From positions 1 through 32,872 of the forward strand of contig NW_022204701.1 in assembly GCF_008831285.2 (NCBI RefSeq): a stretch of 32,872 nucleotides of DNA, given 5' to 3'. Position numbers and translations under genes: made by a program. A model generated the notes under the pieces. That model was not told where the DNA came from, ran no database searches, and saw only the letters and a list, made by a program, of their open reading frames with translations. This DNA comes from Nymphaea colorata. Lineage: Eukaryota; Streptophyta; Magnoliopsida; Nymphaeales; Nymphaeaceae. Below are positions 22,894-31,475 of the stretch, in pieces (within the stretch, counting starts at the first letter, position 1; every line of letters starts with the position of its first letter).

Positions 22894-24319
22894 ATGCAAC
22901 GCAAGGACATACCATAACACCTAAAGGAAGTTCTGCTTGTCTCCAAGTACCTAACGCTGTATCTGGTCGCCAGCCAGCCGCCCAAGCTCTTCACCTTTGT
23001 CGATCCCTTGGGCAATTACTTCAAGTGGCAATAGACAGAAAGGTTAGCTGCTCGTGCCTGCCAGGGAATAAGGATCACTGCATGCATACCTTCTACGTGC
23101 TTTCAAAGTGTACCAGATGAGCGAACAAGACCCGCTCATCTACCAGAATTAGTATAGTGAGGAACAGTTGGAGGAGATCTTCAAGGGAGGAAGAGCCAAG
23201 AGGAAAGAGAAGGAAAAAGAGAAAGAAGATATCAAGGTGGAGAAGAGAGAGGAAAATAAAGAGAAACCGTAGGTAGAGAAGCATAGGGGAAAAAATAAAC
23301 ATAAAAACAATCGATTCCAAATAAAACACAACCAAAGATGAAGGAAAATTGAAGAAGGATGTGCAATCCTTCATAAAATCTTTATAATAGCCCCCAATAA
23401 CGCCAACAAACAATAGAAATATAGACTCAAACAATCCCCAAATAGTAATACGAATAGCCAAAGCTCTAAAAAGGCTCCATGTGTTCCATCTGCTACTACC
23501 AGTAATTTTCCCATAACAAAGCTCTAAGGATAGAAGCCCCTGCTCAAATGTCCAAGCCAATGCTTCAGTTATTTCCACATCAAATGCCTAAAATTTTGGA
23601 TTTAGTACAAGAAAAAATAATAAATAAACGCCACCTGTCCGATGTGCAGGGGAAAATTACCATAGAACATGCCTAAGTGCTCAAGAAATCAGAATTGGCA
23701 TTCATTAAACATTACCAAAGTTTCGAGATAAACTGTAGCGAATGCGGAGAGGAGATAAAGTTCAAGCTCTTCCGCTGTTTGCTCTGCAAATAATGCAACA
23801 CCTGCTAACAATGCTTCTTCTCGTGGAAGCACCTATCCCACGACCGCTATCTCATGAAAAAATCAAAAAAAGCCGAATGGAGCTGCCCGTAATCCCGAAC
23901 CAAGCCAGCATGGCCAAACTCGATGTAACTATACTCTCAAACAGGTCAGCCTGAAATACGTCAAACAGTTCAAAAACCAACAGGAAATGAAGATGATGTT
24001 TGGAGAAAATTATTCCAAATTTTTATAGGCAAATCTCAAGAAGGAAACGCTGCTGGAGTATATCATCAATTCTTTTGTATCAGTCTCGAAGGAAATATAT
24101 AAAACGTATAAAAAACTAGATTACGAATAGAAGGATATAAAGTGTATGATGTGCAAGAAAGGAAAAGTAACCGAAATGAGGAGGCTAAATTGCAAGCACT
24201 TTATCGACTAGAAATGCCTTACTTTTCTTCTATTGAATGGAGAAAGAAGCTGCCCCTTCGATAATGCTCCCTTTTTGGAGGCTTTCAATACCCTCACACT
24301 CAAAATAACAAAGAAGTGA
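22894..24319 (+). CDS. SWIM-RING-ZZ-RING E3 ubiquitin ligase, ZSWIM2-like
   Basis: Probable E3 ubiquitin ligase. The domain order matches animal ZSWIM2 (MEX). A SWIM zinc motif CSCLPGNKDHCMH (CxC-x7-CxH) lies at about 23048-23086. A charged Lys/Glu linker follows. The first RING runs CSIC...CPSQCFSYFHIKC...CPMC (about 23480-23655), where HIKC also occurs in the animal protein. A ZZ finger follows, with CSECGEEIKF, CLLCKQC, CQQC and HLSH (about 23730-23850). A second RING starts CMMCKKGK and ends CPFD (about 24145-24260). The stop is TGA at 24317-24319. One 20-nt intron lies in the first RING, and several one-base breaks are needed, including one between FTFVDPLGNYFK and the SWIM motif. TAA/TAG within the zinc fingers read as Gln. 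The N-terminus before SWIM is short. The substrate is unknown. Confidence 0.72.
23502..23521 (+). other. 20-nt intron in the ZSWIM2-like gene
   Basis: GTAATTTTCCCATAACAAAG. Splicing plus one missing C in the following CCCC run gives CSICYYHSKDRSPLLKC, with nearly the same spacing as the first RING of animal ZSWIM2 (12 against 13 residues). Neither repair alone restores the RING, so this intron depends on that homology. Confidence 0.6.
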
Positions 24320-24379
24320 TCCAATCGTCATCCTTGCATCTACCTATGTATGTATATATATGTAACTATTGAATATCAT

Positions 24380-25213
24380 TCACTCTCCTTTGAATTCTAT
24401 GAAGATCGGTCCCTTCATGGCAAGGTAGAAGTAGTAATCTGTATTATCGTCCAAGATGAAAGCCTAATCTATGTTCCTTCCATGCTTCTTCTTGTAGACG
24501 AAGATCATCCTGTTCACGTTCTCAATCACAAAGACATCGTTTTCCATCAAATCCTTCTTCACCTTGTGGTTCCCCTCCGCAGCCTCACTCCGTTGAGGTA
24601 GATGTTCCCTACGTCTATGCAAAAGTACCCAGGAATTGCTCATTGTTTATTGATTTTTTGACAGGACCATACTCCTTAGGTTTTTTACAGACTCCAAGCA
24701 CTAGCCAGCTCGTCTCAGGCCTTCTCAATCCGGATACCATAATTTCTGCCTTCTGGAGGGGGGAGCGCGAAGTGACGCTGTACCATTCCTGGTGGACATG
24801 TTTGATCTTATTCTCGAAGTAGAAGAGGGAGATATCTTTGAACTTCTGAATATTCTTCTCGAGGATGTTGGTGGTGAAATCGTGGATGTATTCGAAGATC
24901 TTGCTCTTGAGTCGCTGGATGCTCTTGAGGACTTGGTCGTATTCCTCCGAGACGTAGGGCTCCAGGAAGAAACGCATGATGTGGGAATTGAGACTGCCGA
25001 CAGAGTAGTTGTTCCTGATCTTGTTCTAGAGCTTACGACAAACGTTGCTCAACTACTTTTCAATTAGATATCGATCGATTTCAGATCCCGCTGCAGGTCG
25101 GAAAGCAATGTCTACCGGAAATGCTCGAAGGATTACTCGGCCTACCTCTGGTGCGTCTTGATCAAACGCTATGCCTAGTCTCGGTAGTCGTATTTCTATG
25201 CGGAGGATTGCAT
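24380..25213 (-). CDS. Coiled-coil protein with FHA-like C-terminal segment
   Basis: About 270 residues from the ATG at 25213 (MQSSAQKYDYRDQAQRL) to TGA at 24380. The N-terminal 150 residues are helical and Gln-rich, with many TAG codons. The C-terminal part includes FLGNIYLNGVRLRRG and DLMENDVFVIENVNRMIFVYKK, which resemble the second half of an FHA phosphothreonine-binding fold (Asn-Gly turn, then a D-x-F/I strand). The first half of an FHA domain is not clear, so this is a tentative call. The 20-nt intron at 24609-24628 sits inside the FHA-like motif. One missing base each near 25075 and 24570 is also needed. It converges with the ZSWIM2-like gene, 60 bases apart. Confidence 0.55.
24609..24628 (-). 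other. 20-nt intron in the FHA-like gene
   Basis: GTACTTTTGCATAGACGTAG on the minus strand. Splicing gives NNEQFLGNIYLNGVRLRRG. It has the GTAC start, an A six bases from the 3' end, and a TAG end. Confidence 0.7.
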
Positions 25214-25316
25214 CCAAATGCAAACACAATAATATATATAGGTACTGCATATGTATAATCAATCCAATCAATTGAATGAATGATGAAGTTTGCGATATGA
25301 TAAATAAGATGATCAA

Positions 25317-26738
25317 TCATATGGTCGGCTTCAAGAATTCCTGAGTATTGCTCATGTTGAGTTCTGCTCCCTGAGTCTTATCGTTCACCTTGGCATACTC
25401 GAGGGATGAAGTCTTGTTATGAAGGGCCAGTTCCTCAATGAACTCCTCGGCCTCCTCGAAGTACACAGCGTCCGTGAAGAATTCCCTTACGTTGAAACTG
25501 TACACGAAGCGCAGGAAAATACCACCGATGAGAGCAGTAGCGATGCCGATACCGATGGAGGTGAAAGTAGCAGCCACCTGCAGGCCGCCCTGCTTGTACG
25601 GTGCACTTACCAGAGCAGATAACGCTGGGAAGTCAGTAGCAGTGATTGGATAGGCGTCAGTCGCAGAACCGTATGCGAAAGAGGCGGCGACCACAGCGCT
25701 GACGAGTCCACCGATCAGGCCAGGCATGGCGTGGAGGTTATGCACTCCGCAAGTATCATACAGTCCTATCTTCTTTTCGAGGTATGGCGTCAGATACTGG
25801 AATCCAAGCGTGGAGACGATACCGGTGAGAATCCGATGGCGAGGGATCCTCCGGGGTGGTAGATGATGCCAGCAGTTGCCCCGATGACCACTCCTCCCGC
25901 CAGTGTGGCGTTGAGGATGTGCTCCATCGTGAACTTTTACTTGACGCAAGCGCTGGTGATGAAGGTGGAAAGACAGCTGCCGGTGAGGGACAGGATGGTA
26001 TTGCCGATGATCTGCGTCTTGGTGAAAGGAGTAGGCGAGAAGACGCCGAAGTTGAAAGAGGGCCAGTACATCCACAGGAACAGCGTGCCCACCATGCCGA
26101 AGAGATTGGAGAAATAGTTAGCTCCCGCCTTGGTATTTGGCTTAGCCATGGCAGTCAGGATCAGACTGGCTGCAATCCCAGAGTAGGCTCCAAAGCTGTG
26201 AATCGTCATGCTTCCTCCCACATCGAAGCCTTGATCTTCTCATAGCATATAACTTCATTCAAAGTATATCCGACCTCGTGGACCAAGCTCATGATGAGGC
26301 ACTCGAGGGGCCGACTCTTCCGATGACCACTCCGAGAGTGATGAACATGGAGGCTGCAGAGTAGAGGGCGGAGGTGAAGGACTCCTCGTCGATGTAGATG
26401 TAGTAGTTGCTGCTGTTGAAACCGTCTAAGAGGACTCGCTTCCAGAAAGCGCTCAGCAGGATGTAGATCTGCACCATGACAGCGTTCATGAAGAAAGTGT
26501 AGGAAACCGCTGACCATGAGAAGGATTTGGAGAAGGCCATTAAGAATCCAAAGCCAACAAGCATCATAACGTTGACATCTTGGTAAGCGGGATAGCGATC
26601 GGCATTGAGTGCGGTATCGGTGGTCTTGTGGAAGCGGACGAACACTCCGTAGAGCGCGATGATAACGATCTAGACGATGGTGAGCAGGATCACAAAGCCC
26701 CGCAGGTTGCGCGAGTGGTGCAAGGCGCCTCCCTTCAT
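25317..26738 (-). CDS. Rh-type ammonium/ammonia channel
   Basis: Membrane channel of the Rhesus glycoprotein branch of the AMT/Mep/Rh family, conducting NH3/NH4+. About 470 residues with roughly 11-12 hydrophobic segments, starting MKGGALHHSRNLRGFVILL at the ATG at 26738. Rh hallmarks are YPAYQDVNVMMLVGFGFLM, DVGGSMTIHSFGAYSGIA (first pore His), GTLFLWMYWPSFN and CGVHNLHAMPGLIGG (second pore His). These match Rh50/RhAG-type proteins better than plant/bacterial AMT. The C-terminal tail is cytosolic and acidic (FEEAEEFIEELAL), ending FLKPTI and TGA at 25317. Three one-base breaks (near 26306, 26228 and 25830) each sit where one added base restores conserved residues. No intron is seen. One in-frame TAG in the first membrane segment reads as Gln. 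Confidence 0.9.
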
Positions 26739-27582
26739 TGTGGTGATATCTGGCAATAAATTATTAACAAAGGCAGAATAGCGTCATTGAAAGGCAGGAA
26801 ACACCAGCAAGCCATTGAGGGCGGGAATGGGGAGGAGATGGGGAATGCAGGAGTTTTAGGTGTTTAATGATGGATTTTGATTGCTTTTTAGAGGAGATCA
26901 GAAAAAGCTTTCCAGAATGTTGCAAAATGTCAATAAAAACATTTTCTCCAATTAATCAAATGATGTTGGATGAGGTTAGTCCATGCATCAGATTGAAGAA
27001 AAAGTGTGAAATGAATGGTTTTAGCTTTTCTGCTAAGATTTCTATTTTGGAGATATGAAAATGTTGCTGCTGAAGAGCATCTACTGATAAATACTGGCTC
27101 TCCTCCCATATAAAGGACATAACGATGAGTTCAATCCTTCCTAAGCTGTGGAAGGCAAGTGGATGCGATGCATAAATTTTTGGTATTTGCAATTAATTAA
27201 AAAATGGCTCGAGAGAGCCAAGGCAAAATCCGAGTCAATGCACTATGCTGGTTGTAGGAGGTGTGGATTGAGTTTAATTTTAGTGATGGGGGTCTGACTT
27301 GTAAGGTGGCAGAATGGTTAAAAAAAATGTGAGAGTGGTCAGGAATCACATCTATGGACAAACATCCAATCGAATGTTAGAAATGAATGAGTTATAGGAT
27401 GAGCTCAATGGCTAAGGGAAACGATCAATGCATTAAAAGAACATGGGGATAGAAGGAAATCTATAGTGATTTTTTCGGGATCTAATGGGACATCAAATGA
27501 TGAAAAGCAGGGAATGAATGGATGCTGATCACTGTATACCTTTTCCTGTAAGGTTTTCCTTGCTGGAGCTCAACCAAATCCA
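26739..27582. other. 844-base region without a convincing gene
   Basis: It lies between the Rh channel start and the end of the RING gene (both minus), so it must hold the Rh promoter and the RING 3' end, but it is far longer than other gaps here. It is AT-rich. The plus strand has an ATG at 26867 with 63 codons to TGA, but its codon use is unlike the neighbours and no motif is seen. A short hairpin (ggctcgagagagcc) starts at about 27205. I see no tRNA or rRNA. Confidence 0.4.
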
Positions 27583-28170
27583 TCAGGAGGTCTCCAGATG
27601 ACTGTCTGCCCCATCCGTGCCAATGATAGATAGACTTTTCAGCCTAAAACTTCCCCTTTCCCTTGCTTTCCAGCACGCCCTTCCATCCTCATAGGGCGTA
27701 TTGCTGTAGAAACACTTGACGTCTTCGAAGACAATGCTGCCATTCTGCGTGAAGCTCACCTTGCCCTCCAGCCGTCCCACCTCCTCCAGGTACGAGCTGT
27801 GCTCGCTTCCCTCGCCCCAGATGATATCTCCGTGGAGTTTATCGTCCTTGAGCAGGAGGAAAAACTTCCTGCTATTGGTCTCGTTCTTATCGTAGTGGTT
27901 GATAGTGGTTGCATCCCCGTAAAGCACTCTGATATCTTTACGGTGGGTGAGGATAAAGCTCATCACCTCTTTGCCTCTGTTGTTGTCCATGCCAGCAGCT
28001 GGTTCCTCCTTCCGGCAGAGAGGACAAACGATTGTCTAAGTCTTTCGTTTGTATTTGATGGATCTGATGCAGTAGCAGCAAAACTAGTGCTTGCAGGCGA
28101 GGCGGGCAGGCGTCAGGATGACGTCGGAGCAGATCGCACAGAGAATGTTGTCGTCGAATTACTAGTGCAT
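27583..28170 (-). CDS. RING-finger protein, probable E3 ubiquitin ligase
   Basis: 195 residues in one unbroken frame from the ATG at 28170 to TGA at 27583. The N-terminal RING is complete: CAIC, then C-K-H-Q-F-C-C-Y-C, then CPLC (residues about 11-59), C3HC4 type. Two of its Gln residues are encoded by TAG inside the finger, which shows the code change plainly. The rest (about 130 residues) has strand-rich segments such as KLHGDIIWGEG and EGKVSFTQNGSIVFEDVKCFYSN that could bind a substrate, but I do not recognise a domain. It lies 42 bases after the end of the processing peptidase gene on the same strand. Confidence 0.8.
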
Positions 28171-28212
28171 GGTGGGATGTATGATAATAATAGAATGTGT
28201 TTCAAGAGGATA

Positions 28213-29760
28213 TCATATTTTGCAACCGAGCTGCTTCTTCCAGTTCGTCTAGTTGCCAATTTTGCGGGATTTCTAATCTCCACGCAGCACGAAGGTGGGC
28301 GGCAGTTGGAACATGCTCTACAGTTACTGTCTGATATCTGCAACAGTCACTCTTCTGATGTTCTACTCGAACTCCATCAGTTTGATCCTTTCGTAGTTGT
28401 TGATCTTAATGCAATTAGGAGTACATGCTTGGTGAGCTCTTCGAGCCTGTCGGACTGCCTCTCGATGTTGGTGTAGATGCTGGCGACCAGCATATTCTTC
28501 ACTTTCTCCAGCTCCTTCTCCTCCACCTCCTTCAACAGCCTCATCTCTCTCAGCACGATCTCGATGACTTCTTCCGCATTCTCGTTCGCTCCTGCAGCAG
28601 TGAGCCCAAATAGGCCGAAATGCTCGTAGTGGCTCAGGATGTAGCTGGCACTGTCTATGCAGGCCTCCTTGTTCAGCATGTTCTTGGTGCATCGTGAATG
28701 CATGCCCTTGCCGGGACCGCCGGAGGAGAAAGAACTGGCACTGCCCAGCATCACCCGTAGAATGTTGTAGAGCTACATTTTGGGACTCTTGGAAGGAGCG
28801 CCAGGGAAAACAACCGCGAACTAGAAGAAAGGACGAGTTGCGCTCAGCACCCTTCTGACGCCTCCCGCGTAATTGGAAATGGGAATGGTGGGAGCCTTGC
28901 GAGCCAGGACTAAGTAGACTGGCATTTACACTGGGGATAGTCTATTTGATTTTGCGCTTGATGGTGGCGATGACCTCGTCAGGCTTGCTGAGGTTGGATA
29001 GAGAGATGACTGTCTTGTGGGGGGTGATGAATTTGCGCTGGAAGTCCAGGAAGGTTTGGTTGGTGAGCACCTGTCCCATGCCGGATGTAGGCATGCCGAT
29101 TCCTTGGCCCCCGAAGGCAACGGAACGCACCAACTACGCCATGTCCTCGATTTCGCCCTCAGTCTGGAAACTTTCCTTTATGACTAAAACGTTACCTGGA
29201 AGAGCTTCTTCTCGCGGAGAGCAAGATCCAGCAGCAAATTGACCATCACATCCACGTCCTCTTCGAAGAAAGAGCATTTGAGGTAAGCACTCTCCACGTC
29301 GTAGTTGAAGTCCACACTCGCTCCGGTCTGGCTCAAAAATTCACTTTATCACTTATGGGGTACTAATTTTTGATGCTTTCGCCGAAATCAGGCTTCATGT
29401 GCACTAGGTTCTTCAGACAGAAGTGGCTGCCTGAGTTCTATTAGGTTTCCACTTGGGTGCCAGTCTTGAAGAGCACGCCTATATCGTAATTCGCATACCC
29501 ATATCGGAGCACCGGGAAAGCCTCCCTCTTCGACTAAGAATTTAATGTTGGTTTAATCCTCGAGAATCCTCCACTGGTTGGGCGTATGCTTGATTTCCAA
29601 AGGCTGCAGATCCTTTATGAATGCGTGCGTACTGGGTACTCCTTGACTATCTCATGATTTTTGATGAGTGAGAACCTCTACTCTGTAATTTTGCCCGAGG
29701 AGGAGAAGGGCGGCGGAGGACGAGGTTCCTCGCGAAGGAGGAGAGCGCTTTTTTCATCAT
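28213..29760 (-). CDS. PMPCA: Mitochondrial processing peptidase alpha subunit (M16 family)
   Basis: Non-catalytic subunit that holds presequences for cleavage in the mitochondrial matrix. It starts MMKKALSSFARNLVLRRPSPP, an Arg-rich amphipathic presequence. At the usual zinc site it has SHFCLKNLV in place of HxxEH, so it is not the catalytic beta subunit. It carries the Gly-rich loop of alpha subunits, SASSFSSGGPGKGMHSR, then DSASYILSHYEHFGLFGL. The C-terminus includes VTVADIRQQL and ends LGCKI with TGA at 28213. Four 20-nt introns (29613, 29344, 29176 and 28405) each restore M16 sequence exactly. Remaining breaks near 29690 (A run), 29540 and 28905 look like missing bases; at 28905 a 22-nt GTG...TAG is also possible. 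Gln is often TAG/TAA. Confidence 0.85.
28405..28424 (-). other. 20-nt intron 4 of the processing peptidase gene
   Basis: GTACTCCTAATTGCATTAAG on the minus strand. Splicing joins RLEELTKH to INNYERIKLMEFEQN and leads to the conserved VTVADIRQQL end and a TGA stop. Unspliced, the frame ends 17 codons later. Strongly supported. Confidence 0.88.
29176..29195 (-). other. 20-nt intron 3 of the processing peptidase gene
   Basis: GTAACGTTTTAGTCATAAAG on the minus strand. Splicing joins LALREKKLFQ to ESFQTEGEIEDMAQLVRS, matching the E-x-ED segment of alpha subunits. Strongly supported. Confidence 0.87.
29344..29363 (-). other. 20-nt intron 2 of the processing peptidase gene
   Basis: GTACCCCATAAGTGATAAAG on the minus strand. 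Splicing joins DFGESIKN to YEFLSQTGASVDFNYD, the expected helix and strand after the degenerate zinc site. Strongly supported. Confidence 0.88.
29613..29632 (-). other. 20-nt intron 1 of the processing peptidase gene
   Basis: GTACGCACGCATTCATAAAG on the minus strand. Splicing joins HEIVKEYP to DLQPLEIKHTPNQWRI. It shares the final CATAAAG with the intron at 29176. Confidence 0.8.
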
Positions 29761-29945
29761 AATTATAAATTGGATGCTAAGCTTAGATTCTATCCTCGAG
29801 TGATATAAGAACCGACCACATGCTGCAGAGAATTAAGATACCTCAGCGTATGCATGGATAATAATGCAGGATTTCCTATGGGCAGACATATAGCGCCCCA
29901 TACCCTCTCCATTATCATAGTAATAGATTTTTCTGCCAAATAAGT
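29761..29945. promoter_or_regulatory. Divergent promoter region, processing peptidase / dapF
   Basis: 185 bases between two divergent start codons, AT-rich next to both. No specific factor site is recognised; the call is by position. Confidence 0.35.
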
Positions 29946-30826
29946 ATGCAGATGAAGAAGTTCGTCAAGATGCACGGAACAGGCAACGATTTCATCATCG
30001 TGTAGCCCTCCTTTTTCTCACTAGCCAACCAACGCCCCCTCGTCGAGACTTTCACCCAGGAGGAACTCGCAAAACTGGAGCCAATCGTCGAGAAATTGTG
30101 CAGCAGACATTTCGGCATAGGCGCAGACGGGATATAGTCGTGAGCGAAGTTGGCGACCTCTTCAAAATGACTGTCTTCAACGCCAACGGCAAGACAGCCA
30201 AGAACTGCGGAAATGGACTGCGATGCGTGTGGCCTACCTGTACTGGTTCAAGCAAATGCCAAAGAAGTCCAAAGTTGCATCGGACAACGGGGTTAAGGAT
30301 GTGGAGCTGTCCGATGGCGAAAATGGCAGGTAAGCGCAAGTTTGCATCAACATGGGCACGCCCTAACCCATCGAGAAGATGCACATCGACACCGCCAACA
30401 ATCCCATACTGCAAAAATATCTACAAAAAGCTCGTTCTTCCACAGTGGAATGGGCAATCGCCACATAGTCGTCTTCCTGGATCGCGAACAGTTCGCAAAA
30501 CTGGAGGAGGACAATGCTTATGTTGGGGTGTCTGATGAACTGGTCAAGATAAGGTACTCGAATGTAAACTTCTGCTGGGTATAATCCGCGACTTCCCTGC
30601 ACATAGTGACGTGCGAATTGAACGTGGGCGTGACTCTGGCGTGCGGGACAGGCTCGACTACTCTGTTTTCGTGGGCCGGTCGTTGGGCCTGGTCGGTTCT
30701 GCGGTTGCGTGCACACGAAGGGAGGGATTTGACGATCTCAGGCGTGAAGGAGGAGGGCGATGCGATATGCTGCTCAAGGGCCCTGCCAAGTTGGTCTTCA
30801 CCGGCGAAATCGACCCAAACGCGTGA
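29946..30826 (+). CDS. dapF: Diaminopimelate epimerase
   Basis: Interconverts LL- and meso-diaminopimelate, the penultimate metabolite of bacterial/plant-type lysine synthesis; no cofactor is needed. The start MQMKKFVKMHGTGNDFIIV is the family signature. FGIGADG follows, then FNANGKTAKNCGNGLRC with the first catalytic Cys, then GNRHIVVFLD, an RIERG element and ACGTGS with the second catalytic Cys. It ends GPAKLVFTGEIDPNA and TGA at 30824-30826. Two catalytic Cys and near-normal length (about 290 residues) suggest an active enzyme. In-frame TAG (after FIIV) and TAA (GTP-Q-PIEK) show it uses the nuclear ciliate code. At least five one-base breaks occur (about 30130, 30222, 30425, 30582 and 30640-30680), none with a 20-nt intron. 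PhzF/proline-racemase relatives are excluded by the signatures. Confidence 0.87.
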
Positions 30827-30878
30827 TGTCGATGATGCAATAGATATTGATAGATGGATCATTTGAATGCTTATGTGA

Positions 30879-31397
30879 TCATTCTGACCCACTGCTATTG
30901 GGGCTTGCTGGATCTATACGATTCTTTCAGGATTGTTAAAGCCGATAAAGAACATAGGGTTTCCTTCGTTGTCGAAAATGCTTTTGGAATGGAGCATTAG
31001 AAGAATTGCTATTAGAATTGCCACAGAATCGTCTTTTCCTAGATGTTGATATATATGGTGATATTGCTTTCCTGAAAAGATAATTTCTTTTTGGAATCGA
31101 TGGCGCCGTCGATGAGGATAAAGGCCTTGTGCTTAATCTATTCCATTTGCTATTATTCTGTTATATTCTTTCCCTTCGAGAATTTAATCCCAAATGCAAA
31201 CGGATACACATTACTTTTGATTAGACTATATCGATGGATGAAACCACTCATGTTGGTCTATCCCTTTCGATATTATTCATAAATCCCACCAAAACGATAT
31301 CCGATTGCGCTGTTAGAACCTCATCGGGTTTCTCCTCATTTGGTTGGGTGTGGCTTCCGTCGGATCCTCCATGCGCAATCTAAGAGAAATCATCCAT
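30879..31397 (-). CDS. Unknown protein, about 170 residues
   Basis: From the ATG at 31397 (MDDFSQIAHGGSDGSHTQ) the frame runs into QSDIVLVGFMNNIERDR. After one missing base it continues as MSGFIHRYSLIKSNVYPFAFG and KHKAFILIDGAIDSKKKLSFQ, rich in TAA/TAG Gln codons. After another it gives SIFDNEGNPMFFIGFNNPERI. A likely TGA end is at 30879-30881, 52 bases from the dapF stop on the opposite strand; the exact C-terminus is uncertain. The segments look like alternating strands and helices of a globular protein, but I do not recognise the fold. Confidence 0.5.
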
Positions 31398-31475
31398 CTT
31401 CCCTTGATGATGGATTGATGGCAGCCAAGTGGTATGGTATATTCTCGAAGTAATTATTAGTCAGTCTTCTTCTCT

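Noticed and set aside
23043-23064. 22-nt GT...AG candidate intron in the ZSWIM2-like gene
   Set aside because: Splicing gives an open frame but deletes the CSC of a perfect SWIM motif (CSCLPGNKDHCMH) that the homologue also has in this place; one missing base upstream explains the frame better.
23735-23754. Exact 20-nt GTA...AG segment in the same gene
   Set aside because: Removing it would destroy the first CxxC pair of the ZZ finger; it lacks the A six bases from the 3' end.
26867-27058. 63-codon plus-strand frame with an ATG
   Set aside because: With TGA as the only stop, such lengths are expected by chance in AT-rich DNA; codon use is unlike the neighbours and no motif is present.
29946-30826. 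dapF as bacterial contamination
   Set aside because: It has in-frame TAG/TAA codons, sits 185 bases from a gene with four ciliate introns, and lies on the same telomere-capped contig.
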